Shown: piece by piece, positions 9,332 through 17,294 of the stretch | Position numbering within the stretch: position 1 is the first letter of the stretch | Layout of the letters: each line of letters starts with the position of its first letter | Assembly (NCBI GenBank): GCA_963703855.1 | Contig: CAVPFW010000005.1 | Coordinates: 157,186 to 221,185, forward strand | From: AP-15 sp963703855 | GTDB lineage: Bacteria > Pseudomonadota > Alphaproteobacteria > ATCC43930 > CGMCC-115725 | DNA: 64,000 bases | Direction: 5' to 3' | Made by a program: the position numbers and the translations under genes | The notes under the pieces: model-generated | What the model was told of the DNA's origin: nothing | The model's input: the letters and a program-made list of their open reading frames with translations, nothing else | Database searches by the model: none

Positions 9332-10231
9332 CTATGCCGGCGGCGGGAACCGGCCGATCCAATGGCGGGCGATGTCCTCGCGGCGGCAGATCCAGACCCG
9401 GTCATGGGCGCGGATGTGCTGGATGAAGCGGATCAACGCGTGGGCGCGGCCGGGATGGCCGGTCAGGCGCATGTGCAAGCCGACCGACATCATGCGCGGC
9501 CGCTCGGCCCCCTCTTCGTAGAGGAGATCGAAGCTGTCGCGCAGAAAGGCAAAGAAATCCTCGCCCGAGCCGAACACCCCACGGCCGAATTTCGAATCGT
9601 TGGTGGTCAACGAATAAGGCACGACGAGATGCGGTTTATCGCCAACTCGCACCCAGTACGGCAGCTCGTCATTGTAGGTGTCGCTGTCGTAAAGAAATCC
9701 GCCGTGCTCGACCAATAGCCGCCGGGTGTTTTCCGAGGGCGCATAGCGGCAGTACCAGCCGATCGGGGTCTTGCCGGTGGTCTGGCGAATGAGGTCGACG
9801 GCAGCGGCGATCTGGCGCCGTTCCTCGGCCTCCGGCAGCCCCGGGTGGTTGGTCCAGCGATAGCCGTGGCTGCAGATGTCCCAGTCATTGGCGGCGATCG
9901 CGGCCGCCGCCGGCGGGTTCGCCGCGAACGCGCGGGCGCAGCCGAAGATCGTCACCGGCACCTGGAAGCGGGTGAAGATCCGATGCAGGCGCCAGAAGCC
10001 GACCCGGGCGCCGTATTCGAACATGCTCTCGGCGCCGAGGTCGCGGCCGCTGACCCCGAGATCGGTGCCCAGCATCTCGGTCAGCCCGCCCTCCGAGACG
10101 CCGTCTCCGGCCGGGTAGGAGAGCTCCGAGCCCTCCTCAAAATTGATCACGAAATTGACCGCGATGCGCGCGTCGCCGGGCCAGCCGGCATACGGCGGCT
10201 CGGCGCCGTAGCCGACGAAATCGCGGGTCAT
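9332..10231 (-). CDS. Polysaccharide deacetylase family hydrolase (PuuE/allantoinase-like)
   Basis: 299-residue NodB-type carbohydrate esterase/cyclic-imidase family protein, closest in layout to PuuE allantoinases. Visible features: INFEEGSE near the N-terminus (in place of the metal-binding Asp pair of true deacetylases), DICSHGYRW (metal His), and SVGLHMRLTGHPGRAHAL near the C-terminus. Start ATG 10231 overlaps the stop of the upstream DUF29 gene (ATGA at 10228-10231), so the two are translationally coupled. Probably acts on a cyclic amide or ureide such as allantoin rather than chitin; no other purine-catabolism gene is adjacent. Confidence 0.85.
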   Translation of the reverse strand: MTRDFVGYGAEPPYAGWPGDARIAVNFVINFEEGSELSYPAGDGVSEGGLTEMLGTDLGVSGRDLGAESMFEYGARVGFWRLHRIFTRFQVPVTIFGCARAFAANPPAAAAIAANDWDICSHGYRWTNHPGLPEAEERRQIAAAVDLIRQTTGKTPIGWYCRYAPSENTRRLLVEHGGFLYDSDTYNDELPYWVRVGDKPHLVVPYSLTTNDSKFGRGVFGSGEDFFAFLRDSFDLLYEEGAERPRMMSVGLHMRLTGHPGRAHALIRFIQHIRAHDRVWICRREDIARHWIGRFPPPA

Positions 10232-10701
10232 GGCTGGTCTCCAGGCGGACCGGGATACCAGTCCGAGCGGAGGATCTCTTCGATCTCGTATGGACATTGC
10301 ATGGGCAATCCCTCGGCCGCCTTGTCCTCGCCATATCCGCGCAACCCGAGCTCCGCCTGCCGCCGGCCGTCCTGGTAGAGCTTGGCAAGAACCATCTCGG
10401 CATCTCGCCGCAAGGTCGCCGAGAGCTTGTCGCCCAGCGCGGCGCGCGCCTCGGCTATCGATGCCATCCAGTCGAAGCGCGGCGCTTGTGCCGGCGAATA
10501 TGCGAGCTTGAGAAAATGCTCGATGATGCGGCGGATTTGGCTGCGTACGGCGTCGCGCTCGCTTTTGCCCAAATCCTCGATCTCCTCGGCGACGTGCTCG
10601 CGGTCGAAGCGGTTGTCGGACACCTGCAGCGAGCGCAGCACCGCGGCCTGGTGCTGGGTCCAGGCATAGAAATCGTCATCGTAGCGGGGGCCGTCCGGCA
10701 T
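10228..10701 (-). CDS. DUF29 family protein, copy 1
   Basis: 157-residue DUF29 protein, a small helical family common in cyanobacteria and alphaproteobacteria with no established function. Recognisable are YDDDFYAWTQHQAAVLR at the start and HVAEEIEDLGKSERDAVRSQ, the DUF29 core. Start ATG 10701 (MPDGPRYD) is chosen because the neighbouring paralogue begins identically. It ends in an ATGA overlap with the deacetylase gene. It is a tandem duplicate of the gene at 10775-11260. Confidence 0.85.
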   Translation of the reverse strand: MPDGPRYDDDFYAWTQHQAAVLRSLQVSDNRFDREHVAEEIEDLGKSERDAVRSQIRRIIEHFLKLAYSPAQAPRFDWMASIAEARAALGDKLSATLRRDAEMVLAKLYQDGRRQAELGLRGYGEDKAAEGLPMQCPYEIEEILRSDWYPGPPGDQP

Positions 10702-10774
10702 CGTCGTCACTGCTCCCATTCCACCAACAGCATACGCCGCCACCGCCCCGCATGTGAGAGGTCGTGAAGCTCAG

Positions 10775-11260
10775 TTAGCCAGGGCGAGCTCTATCGGGCT
10801 CGGAAGCAACCGGATACCACTCCTCCTGGCAGATCTCGTCGAGCGAATAAGGACAGGAATGCGGTAGGGCATCGGCGGCGTCGGCCTCCCCGTGTCTGCG
10901 CAGCCCGCGGGCAGCCCTTCGCCGGGCTTCCGCGTAAAGTTTGTCGAAAACCGCCTCGGCATCGCGCCGCAAGGTTGGGCTGATCTTGTCCGACAAGGTT
11001 TGGCGTGCGTCGTCGATCGTCTCCATCCAGTCGAAGTGCGGCGGATCTGCCGGGGAATATGCAAGCTTCAGCAAATGCTCGATGACGCGGCGGATCTGGC
11101 TGCGTACCGCATCGCGCGCGCTCTTGCCCAAATCCTCGATCTCCTCGGCGACATGCTCGCGGTCGAAGCGGTTGTCGGCAACAGCCAGCGAACGCAGCAC
11201 CGCGGCCTGGTGCTGGGTCCAGGCGTAGAAATCGTCATCGTAGCGGGGGCCGTCCGGCAT
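10775..11260 (-). CDS. DUF29 family protein, copy 2
   Basis: 161-residue DUF29 paralogue, starting MPDGPRYDDDFYAWTQHQAA like copy 1 and nearly identical for the first 60 residues, then diverging (SPADPPHFDWMETID versus SPAQAPRFDWMASIA). The upstream bases of both copies are also similar, so the duplication included the leader. It lies 73 bp upstream of copy 1 on the same strand. Function unknown. Confidence 0.85.
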   Translation of the reverse strand: MPDGPRYDDDFYAWTQHQAAVLRSLAVADNRFDREHVAEEIEDLGKSARDAVRSQIRRVIEHLLKLAYSPADPPHFDWMETIDDARQTLSDKISPTLRRDAEAVFDKLYAEARRRAARGLRRHGEADAADALPHSCPYSLDEICQEEWYPVASEPDRARPG

Positions 11261-11654
11261 GGGTGTCGATGCTCCAACTCTACCGGCAGCGTACGCCGGC
11301 GTCGGCCAGGAGGGGAGAGGGCCGCTGCCGCGAGCAGGGACTTTTGCGCGCGCCGATCACGGGCTGGGGCCGAGGCCGTGCGCCGCTTCCGCGGTCGAAG
11401 CGGGCCAAGCCCGGTCAAGGGGCGCCGACCCGTATGCCGCAAGAGCCTGAGGTCGCTTCACGGCTCACCGCGCCGCCTGTTCCTCCTGTTTTATCAGGTT
11501 CGAGATCAGGTCTCGGCGAACTCCCGAGATGACAATCCCGCACACGCGAATAATTTCACTGTGCTGTAAATACAACGCCATTGCGGCATTTGCATGGCAG
11601 CCGGAGCAGGACGCGCTGCTTGGCGATTCGTACGGTGAAAGCGTACATTCCGGC
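11261..11654. other. Intergenic region upstream of higBA
   Basis: Roughly 390 bases between divergent genes. A frame open from 11529 joins higB in frame but its first 42 residues are not conserved in HigB proteins, so it is treated as leader. Two GTAC half-sites (11630-11633 and 11643-11646) lie just upstream of higB and could belong to an operator bound by HigA; this is a weak inference. Nothing else recognisable. Confidence 0.5.
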
Positions 11655-11939
11655 ATGATCATCCGGAGCGTCCGGCACCGGGGTCTGTTGCGCCTCCTCG
11701 AAGACGACGACAGCCGGGAACTCCGCAACGATCTGGTCTTTCGGCTGCGCAACATCCTGGCGGTGCTGATCGCGGTGGCCGACATGGGCGGCGTTGTCGG
11801 GCCGCCCGGCTGGCGCGTCCACCAGTTCAGGGGCGACCGCGCCGGGACGTGGAGCATTTCGGTCAGCGGCAATTGGCGGCCGACCTTTGACATCCGGCAG
11901 AGTGAAATCTGCAACCTCGACTTGGAGGACTACCACTGA
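11655..11939 (+). CDS. higB: HigB-type toxin (RelE/ParE superfamily)
   Basis: 94-residue plasmid-maintenance killer protein. HigB toxins cleave translated mRNA on the ribosome. The pattern MIIRSVRHRGLLRLLEDDDS, RLRNILAVLIA, PPGWRVHQFRGDRAGTWSIS and the ending SGNWRPTFD...LEDYH matches HigB along its whole length. Start ATG 11655 is set by that match; no good ribosome site precedes it. The stop overlaps the start of higA (TGATG, 11937-11941), the usual toxin-first HigBA order. Confidence 0.9.
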   Translation: MIIRSVRHRGLLRLLEDDDSRELRNDLVFRLRNILAVLIAVADMGGVVGPPGWRVHQFRGDRAGTWSISVSGNWRPTFDIRQSEICNLDLEDYH

Positions 11940-12259
11940 TGAGCCGCGCACCCGCCAGAATCGCAATGGCCCCGCCGCATCCGGGCATGTTCATCCGCGA
12001 GGAAGTTCTCGACGAGCTCGGTCTTACGGTGAGCGAAGCGGCGAAGGTGCTGGACGTGCGCCGCGCCACCCTCTCTGACCTCGTCAACGGCAACGCGGCG
12101 TTGTCGGCGGAGATGGCGCTTCGGATCGAGAAGGCCTTCGGCGTGAAGATGGAAACCTTGCTGAACATGCAGGCATGGCACGACGCCTATGCGATGCGGC
12201 AACGGGAAGGCGGGATCGACGTCAAACGCTACCGGCCCGCTGCTCCAGAGCCGGGCTGA
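11939..12259 (+). CDS. higA: HigA-type antitoxin (HTH XRE family)
   Basis: 106-residue antitoxin. HPGMFIREEVLDELGLTVSEA followed by AAKVLDVRRATLSDLVNGNA is the HigA helix-turn-helix; ALRIEKAFGVKMETLLNMQ is the conserved end. HigA binds HigB and represses the operon. Its ATG shares one base with the higB stop codon, so translation is coupled. Both genes look intact. Confidence 0.92.
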   Translation: MSRAPARIAMAPPHPGMFIREEVLDELGLTVSEAAKVLDVRRATLSDLVNGNAALSAEMALRIEKAFGVKMETLLNMQAWHDAYAMRQREGGIDVKRYRPAAPEPG

Positions 12260-12351
12260 CCGGTTCCGATCGACCTCTCGACCCGTATCTTGCGCCCGCC
12301 GCCCGGCGGCAAGCAGCGTAGGCTGCTCCGCCCTACGCTGGCCGATGTCGA

Positions 12352-12662
12352 TCAGGCGGAACCGGGCATTCCGGAAGGGTGCCGCGCCGCATGCCGGACG
12401 GCGTGAACGATGATCTCGGTCTCGGTGGCCTGGTAGCAAACCAGATAGGGGTAAGGCGTCGTCGTCATTCGACGGATAGCCGTGTGGTTCGTGCGGCGGC
12501 CGATGGCGGATGCAGCAATAGAAGATTGGTCAATGTCTGAATGCGGGCTTGAACCCGCAGCGAACCCCGCGGCGAATGGGCGGCGATGTAATCGAGGATC
12601 ATGCCAAGATCGGCAACGGCCGGAAGGGTGTAGCGAAGCTTTACAGACCGTGCTCGGCCCAC
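12352..12662 (-). pseudogene. ParE/RelE-type toxin, frameshifted
   Basis: The first part reads KLRYTLPAVADLGMILDYIA and RVQARIQTLTNLLLLHP, a ParE/RelE toxin N-terminus. The second part, in another frame, reads IGRRTNHTAIRRMTTTPYPY then EIIVHAVRHAARHPSGMPG, the normal toxin C-terminus. Restoring one base in the proline codon near 12507 rejoins them. The usual GTG start overlapping the antitoxin stop is GTA here (12642-12644); an ATG at 12662 remains. The toxin is therefore probably dead while its antitoxin is intact. A sequencing error could explain the deletion but not the start. Confidence 0.75.
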
Positions 12663-12871
12663 ACCGCGCGCACCTGCTCGTCGCTCGCAAATTCGCCGCG
12701 CGCAGCGGCGGCTTTTGAGGCAGCGACAGCGGCGTGCTCGGCGGGCGTGAGCGGCACCGGCGGTTCATCATCCGCACCCGCCAGCCGGAGAACAACATGA
12801 GCGATGCTGTCTTGCTCGTCCGGGGGAAGGCTACGCGCGGCTTCGAGAGCCTGATCGAGAAGTTTTGTCAT
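12641..12871 (-). CDS. Antitoxin of a ParE/RelE-type module
   Basis: 76-residue acidic protein starting MTKLLDQALEAARSLPPDEQ, with conserved ending EFASDEQVRAVWAEHGL, the pattern of antitoxins found before ParE-like toxins in alphaproteobacteria. Start ATG 12871 fits this family; the frame extends upstream to 12964 without conservation. It overlaps the broken toxin gene by a few bases. With the toxin dead it would be a free antitoxin. Confidence 0.78.
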   Translation of the reverse strand: MTKLLDQALEAARSLPPDEQDSIAHVVLRLAGADDEPPVPLTPAEHAAVAASKAAAARGEFASDEQVRAVWAEHGL

Positions 12872-13151
12872 TGGTGGCTCGGTCCAACATTTCACTGCAG
12901 CACATTGTTTATTATCACGCGTCTGGCCTGCCGAAAAGCTGATGGTTTTCCCCGGTCGGCGCAAGGCTGGCGGCGCGGCAGCAACCGTAGAGCGGAAGAC
13001 CCTTCAGCCCTACGCTTGCTGGAAACAACACTCGGCAGAAGGTCGCCGGCCGACGGCGTAGGATTACCGGGTCAAGTCCGGTGACGACGACTATCGTAGA
13101 GTTGGTCCGTTGAGCCTCACACGCAGCGGCCGAAACGGAATGGTGGGCGGG

Positions 13152-13583
13152 TCAGGCGCCGGCGATGAAGGAGCGCAGGGAGCGGGCTTCGTATTCGATC
13201 TCGTCGAGCCGGTTTTTGACCAGGTCGCCGATGCTGACGATGCCGACGAGACGGCTGTCCTTGACCACCGGGAAATGGCGGATGCGGCGGCTGGTCATCT
13301 CGGCCATCAGATCGGCGACCGTGTCCTCGGGGTCGCAGGTCGCGACCCGGCGGGTCATGATTTCGGCGACATTCAAGGACAACAGGTCGCGGCCGTGCTC
13401 GGCGAGCCCGTGCACGATGTCGCGCTCGGAGATGATGCCGCCGACGGTCTCGCCGTCCTCGCTGACCACGAGCGCGCCGATATTGCGCTCGCGCAACGCC
13501 GCCAAGGCCGCGGTGACAGGCTGATCGGGGCGGATCGTCGCCACCGCCCGCCCCTTGCCGCGCAGGATTGCTTCGACGTTCAT
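13152..13583 (-). CDS. CBS-domain pair protein
   Basis: 143-residue protein of two CBS motifs, the standard length for this stand-alone family. Motif 1 includes NIGALVVSEDGETVGGIISERDI and motif 2 RIRHFPVVKDSRLVGIVSIGDLVK. Such proteins bind adenosyl nucleotides and sense energy state. Start ATG 13583 has GAGGG close upstream; the frame to 13667 is longer but unconserved. Stands alone, divergent from the hydrolase gene. Confidence 0.9.
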   Translation of the reverse strand: MNVEAILRGKGRAVATIRPDQPVTAALAALRERNIGALVVSEDGETVGGIISERDIVHGLAEHGRDLLSLNVAEIMTRRVATCDPEDTVADLMAEMTSRRIRHFPVVKDSRLVGIVSIGDLVKNRLDEIEYEARSLRSFIAGA

Positions 13584-13789
13584 CCTACCCTCGCCGTGTT
13601 GGGCGCGGCCCGAACCGGCCGCCGATTGGATCGAGCATAGGACAAAATGCCGCAGCCGGGCACCCAAAATTTCACCGGTCGAACCCGGCGGCGATGGCGT
13701 GTCGCGCCGGCGTGGACCTCGGGATGCATCATCGCGATACTGCCGGCTGCGAGCTCACGACAGCGCAATCGCGACCGGGAGGGTATGGA

Positions 13790-14584
13790 ATGGCGGGCAT
13801 CGAAATCGGCGGATTGGCGTTAGACGGGTCGATCGTGGGAGCGGGCCCGCCGCTGCTGTTCCTGCACGGCGGCGACTACGTGGCGCAGAACGCCGCCTTT
13901 CTCGACCGGCTTGCGCGGCGTTGGCGGGTGACGGCCCCGCGCCACCCCGGCTTCGGCCGATCCGAGCGGCCGGAAAGTTTCCGCACGGTCCACGATCTCG
14001 CTTATCTCTATCTCGATTGGCTCGACCAGCAGGGCGAGGACGAGGTCGTGCTGGTCGGCTCCTCGTTCGGCGGCTGGCTCGCGCTCGAAATCTGCGTGCG
14101 CTCGGTCGCGCGGATCGGGCGTTTGGTGCTGATCAACTCGGTCGGCATCAAATTCGGCGGGCGCGAGGAGCGCGACATCGCCGACATCCACGCGCTTCCC
14201 GAGGACGAGCTGCGCCGCCGCACCTTCTGTGATCCCGAGCGCGCGCTGCCCGACTACGCGGCACTGGACGACGACGCGCTGACCGCGATCGTGCGCGACC
14301 GGTCGGCGACCGCGCTCTATGGCTGGCGCCCCTACATGCACGATCCCGGCCTGCGCCAATGGCTGCATCGGGTGCGGGTCCCGGCATTGGTGCTGTGGGG
14401 CGACAGCGACGGCATCGTCACCCCCGATTACGGCGAAAAGCTCTGTGGATCGCTGCCGAACGCCAAGTTCGAGACGATCGCGCGGGCCGGACACTACCCG
14501 CAGATCGAATGCCCGGACGCGGTCGCCGATGCGATCGAGCGTTTCGCGGGCGAACATTTCGCGGGCACGGAGGCAAGGCGATGA
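13790..14584 (+). CDS. Alpha/beta hydrolase, first gene of a hydrolase-LLM pair
   Basis: 264-residue alpha/beta hydrolase. Oxyanion region LLFLHGGD, nucleophile elbow GSSFGGW (Ser near residue 93), Asp in LVLWGDSDGIVTP and His in ARAGHYPQIE form the catalytic set. Start ATG 13790 follows a strong GGGAGGG. Its stop overlaps the start of the downstream LLM oxidoreductase (ATGA, 14581-14584), so the two act together, probably with the monooxygenase forming an ester or hydroxylated product the hydrolase then cleaves. A homologous pair lies at 56047-58073. Confidence 0.88.
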   Translation: MAGIEIGGLALDGSIVGAGPPLLFLHGGDYVAQNAAFLDRLARRWRVTAPRHPGFGRSERPESFRTVHDLAYLYLDWLDQQGEDEVVLVGSSFGGWLALEICVRSVARIGRLVLINSVGIKFGGREERDIADIHALPEDELRRRTFCDPERALPDYAALDDDALTAIVRDRSATALYGWRPYMHDPGLRQWLHRVRVPALVLWGDSDGIVTPDYGEKLCGSLPNAKFETIARAGHYPQIECPDAVADAIERFAGEHFAGTEARR

Positions 14585-15756
14585 AGGCCTGGCATTTCAG
14601 CGAGATGGCCTACCACCCGGCGTGGCCGCATCTGCGCAACTCGTACCGCGTCCTGATCCCGAGCCGTCTTTACGATCCGAAAATCGGCGCCGACCTCTAC
14701 CACCGCTATCTCGACGAATGGGCGTTGTGCGACGAGCTCGGCATCAACATCATGACCAACGAGCACCACGCGACCGCCACCTGCAGCGATTCGGTGTGCA
14801 CGATCCCGATGGCGATCCTCGCGCGCGAGACCAAGAAGGTGCGCCTCCTGGCGCTCGGCATGCCGATCGGCAACCGCAACGACCCGATCCGCGTCGCCGA
14901 GGAATATTCGATGATCGACGTGATCTCGCGCGGCCGGCTCGAGATGGGTTTCGTCAAAGGCGTGCCGTTCGAGATCTCGCCGGCCAACACCAACCCGGCC
15001 GACCTCTCCGAGCGGTTCTGGGAGGCGCACGATTTGATCCTGAAGGCGATGACCAGCCATGACGGCCCGTTCAACTGGGAGGGCACGCATTTCCAGTACC
15101 GCTCGGTCAATGTCTGGCCGCGCCCGTACCAGCAGCCGCACCCGCCGGTGTGGACGCCGGTCGGCAGCACGGACAGCGCCACCGAGGCGGCGGCGCGCGG
15201 CATGGTGATCGGCGTCCTCAACACCGGCTGGGCCCGCACGCCCTCGATCTTCGAGGCCTATCGCAAGAAGGCCCGCGAGGTCGGCCGCGAGCCGGCGCCC
15301 GACCGCCTCGCCTATATGGCCTTGATCGGGGTCGGGCAGACGCGCGAGGAGGGCCACCGCCGCGCCGACCAGATCCTAGACTACAGCCGCACCTCCGGCA
15401 TCGTCGCACCGCAATTCGCCAATCCGCCCGGCTATGTTTCCTCGCGCGCGGCGGCGCAGATGCTGAAGGGCGGCGGGGCGATGGCGGCGCGGGCGACGCG
15501 GGTCCAGACCAAGGACGGCCATCCGATCAACCCGCGCACGATGTCGGTCGACGAGGCGATCGACGCCGGCCTTTCCTTTGCCGGCACCCCCGACGACGTG
15601 TGGGACCAGCTGAAGGCGTTCTACGACCATGTCGGCGGCTTCGGCCACCTGTTGATGATGGGCCAGGGCGGCCATATCAGCCACGAGGACACCGTCGACA
15701 ACCTGACCTTGTTCTCGCAGCGAGGTGCTGCCGCGGCTTCGGAGCTAGCGGCATGA
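14581..15756 (+). CDS. LLM-class flavin-dependent oxidoreductase (bacterial luciferase-like)
   Basis: 391-residue luciferase-like monooxygenase, a TIM-barrel flavin enzyme using reduced FMN or F420. Typical segments: IMTNEHHATATCSDSV (the NEHH motif), RVAEEYSMIDVISRGRLEMGFVKG, and QPHPPVWTPVGS. Translationally coupled to the alpha/beta hydrolase upstream. Substrate unknown. It is paralogous to the gene at 56832-58073, whose operon also has a hydrolase. Confidence 0.9.
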   Translation: MKAWHFSEMAYHPAWPHLRNSYRVLIPSRLYDPKIGADLYHRYLDEWALCDELGINIMTNEHHATATCSDSVCTIPMAILARETKKVRLLALGMPIGNRNDPIRVAEEYSMIDVISRGRLEMGFVKGVPFEISPANTNPADLSERFWEAHDLILKAMTSHDGPFNWEGTHFQYRSVNVWPRPYQQPHPPVWTPVGSTDSATEAAARGMVIGVLNTGWARTPSIFEAYRKKAREVGREPAPDRLAYMALIGVGQTREEGHRRADQILDYSRTSGIVAPQFANPPGYVSSRAAAQMLKGGGAMAARATRVQTKDGHPINPRTMSVDEAIDAGLSFAGTPDDVWDQLKAFYDHVGGFGHLLMMGQGGHISHEDTVDNLTLFSQRGAAAASELAA

Positions 15757-15784
15757 ACCAACAGATGGTTCCGCTTTTTCTTCC

Positions 15785-15870
15785 CCGTCGCCCCCGCGAA
15801 AGCGGGGGTCCAGGTGCGGCAGGTTCCGTGTAGGGCTGCTCTGGGTGCCCGCTTTTGCGGGCATGACGGA
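15785..15870. repeat. Intergenic palindromic repeat, family A copy 1
   Basis: Two hairpins: CCCCCGC-GAAA-GCGGGGG at 15791-15808 and TGCCCGC-TTTT-GCGGGCA at 15846-15863, with TCCAGG and CTGGGT at the inner edges. A second copy with the same layout lies at 40815-40897. Resembles REP/BIME-like units of alphaproteobacteria. Located just after the LLM gene, where it may also stop transcription. Confidence 0.75.
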
Positions 15871-15926
15871 AAAGGCGCGGGTCCGAGGGGCCTCGGTTGC
15901 AGCCTGGCTAAGGCAGAACCGCGTAG

Positions 15927-15952
15927 GATGGGTTGAGCGAGCGAAACCCATC
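15927..15952. repeat. Short palindromic repeat (GATGGGTT/AACCCATC)
   Basis: GATGGGTT at 15927-15934 and AACCCATC at 15945-15952 flank GAGCGAGCGA. This motif, preceded by GTAG, is a common dispersed intergenic element in many bacterial phyla. No gene overlaps it. Confidence 0.6.
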
Positions 15953-15977
15953 ATTGACGAGACTGGATTTATTGCTG

Positions 15978-16027
15978 GGCGCCGAGAGACAGGGAGAATA
16001 ACTGGTTTTCTCCGTGTCCTCGGCGCC
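15978..16027. repeat. Inverted repeat with GGCGCCGAG arms
   Basis: Arms are GGCGCCGAG at 15978-15986 and CTCGGCGCC at 16019-16027, with further pairing inward (ACAGGGAGAA against TTCTCCGTGT) around a short central loop. It belongs to the widespread cacagaggcgccgaggacac type of intergenic element. It follows the end of the DUF4279 pseudogene. Confidence 0.6.
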
Positions 16028-16069
16028 TCTGTGGTGAATAATTCCGGTGGGTTTCGCGTTGCTCACCTC

Positions 16070-16554
16070 CCTGCGAATTCTGCTGGATCGAGAAATCGGT
16101 TTCGATGTCGGCGGCCAGGGCTCGATGGCTGATTGAAGCGGTCAGGGATCTGTGGGGCAGGTTCGCCGGGCTCGCCGCGCCAGAAGCAGGTAATTTAGGC
16201 GCCGGCATGCTCGCCAGGATATCGCGGAGCTTGGCGATCCGGCTGGTATCGCCCGGCCTCGGAGAAAGCAGCTTTTGCACGAAAGCCAAATGGTCCTGAA
16301 GATCGTCGCCGGGCACGAGCTTGTCGGTGGCAAGAAACCAAATGCCGGTGCGTCCGCGCAGATTGCCGGCACGCGGCCCGGCAAAGAACGCCTCGCCCTT
16401 GCGATGCGTGCGGGTCCGGCTTGACCGGCAGGATGGCGGAGATCTCGTCGGGGTCGAGATCGTCGCCGGCAAACCGCAAGGTGACAAATGCCTTGCTGTC
16501 GGCATCGGCCTCAGTCTTCGTCGTGGAGGTTTCCAAGCAACTCGCCCTGCTCAT
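16070..16554 (-). pseudogene. DUF4279-like gene with at least three frameshifts
   Basis: The pieces, read in order on the minus strand, rebuild a DUF4279-type protein: FVTLRFAGDDLDPDEISAIL in one frame, then THRKGEAFFAGPRAGNLRGR through LRGRTGIWFLATDKL in a second, TCFWRGEPGEPAPQIPDRF in a third and LAADIETDFS back in the second. Shifts are near 16418, 16195-16215 and 16115-16130. Three lesions in under 500 bases favour a true pseudogene over sequence error. The 3' end is approximate. Confidence 0.65.
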
Positions 16555-16718
16555 CGGTGACCGACCCGTTGCTATATATGATCACCCGATCCGCCCCGGA
16601 AAGATCGCTGGCCGCCTTGGCCTCGCCGACGAGCTGACCTGCATCGCCGATCGCGCTTCTCGCTGGAGCCGCGGTCTGGCGCCGCTTCACGGCGCCAGCC
16701 GCGGCCCGCTAATGCGGC

Positions 16719-16997
16719 CTACCTGTAGCCGGGCGGGGGCGGCGGCGGATAATAATAGCCCGGCGGCGGCGGTGTCGTGGCGACGCCGGTCACGGCGCCG
16801 AGCGCGCCGCCGGTCGCGGCGCCGATCGCCGCACCCGGGCCGCCGCCGGCGGCGGCGCCGATGGCCGCCCCGGCACCGGCGCCGATCAGGCCGCCCCCGA
16901 CCGCGCGCTGGGCCGGATCGTACGGGTTGGTGCAGCTCGCCAACGCCAGGATCATTCCGGCGCCGAGCATGCCGGTCGCGATCGATCGCTGTTTCAC
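16719..16997 (-). CDS. Small glycine-zipper lipoprotein
   Basis: 92-residue predicted lipoprotein. Start GTG 16997 has AAGGAACC just upstream. The signal sequence ends in the lipobox LASC (Cys 22). The mature part has glycine-zipper repeats (GGGLIGAGAGAAIGAAAGGG and similar) that can insert in membranes, then a proline/tyrosine-rich tail ending PPPPPPGYR. Related to Rickettsia 17-kDa-type surface antigen and osmotically induced lipoproteins in general layout. Role unknown, probably outer-membrane. Confidence 0.78.
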   Translation of the reverse strand: MKQRSIATGMLGAGMILALASCTNPYDPAQRAVGGGLIGAGAGAAIGAAAGGGPGAAIGAATGGALGAVTGVATTPPPPGYYYPPPPPPGYR

Positions 16998-17294
16998 CTT
17001 GGTTCCTTTTCCAAAATAGCATCCGGAAATAGCGGCTCCGGGACGGTCGGATGACCCGCCCGGTTCGGACAACGGCAATAGGCTTTCTCGTCTTCCCGTA
17101 TTGCGACGTTTCGCAAACGGGTCGCCCACGTGCGAGTTCCGCCAGCGCCGGGGGCGGGCAAAAGGCGGGTAGCGAAAAGCGCCGGATGCCAGACGCCGCC
17201 GGGACGGCGCTTGAGCAGTCCGGACAAAGTCGGCACTATGAACAAAGGAGCCGGTTGAATGGCCGGGAAATGAACAATAAGGGGGAAAGCCATC

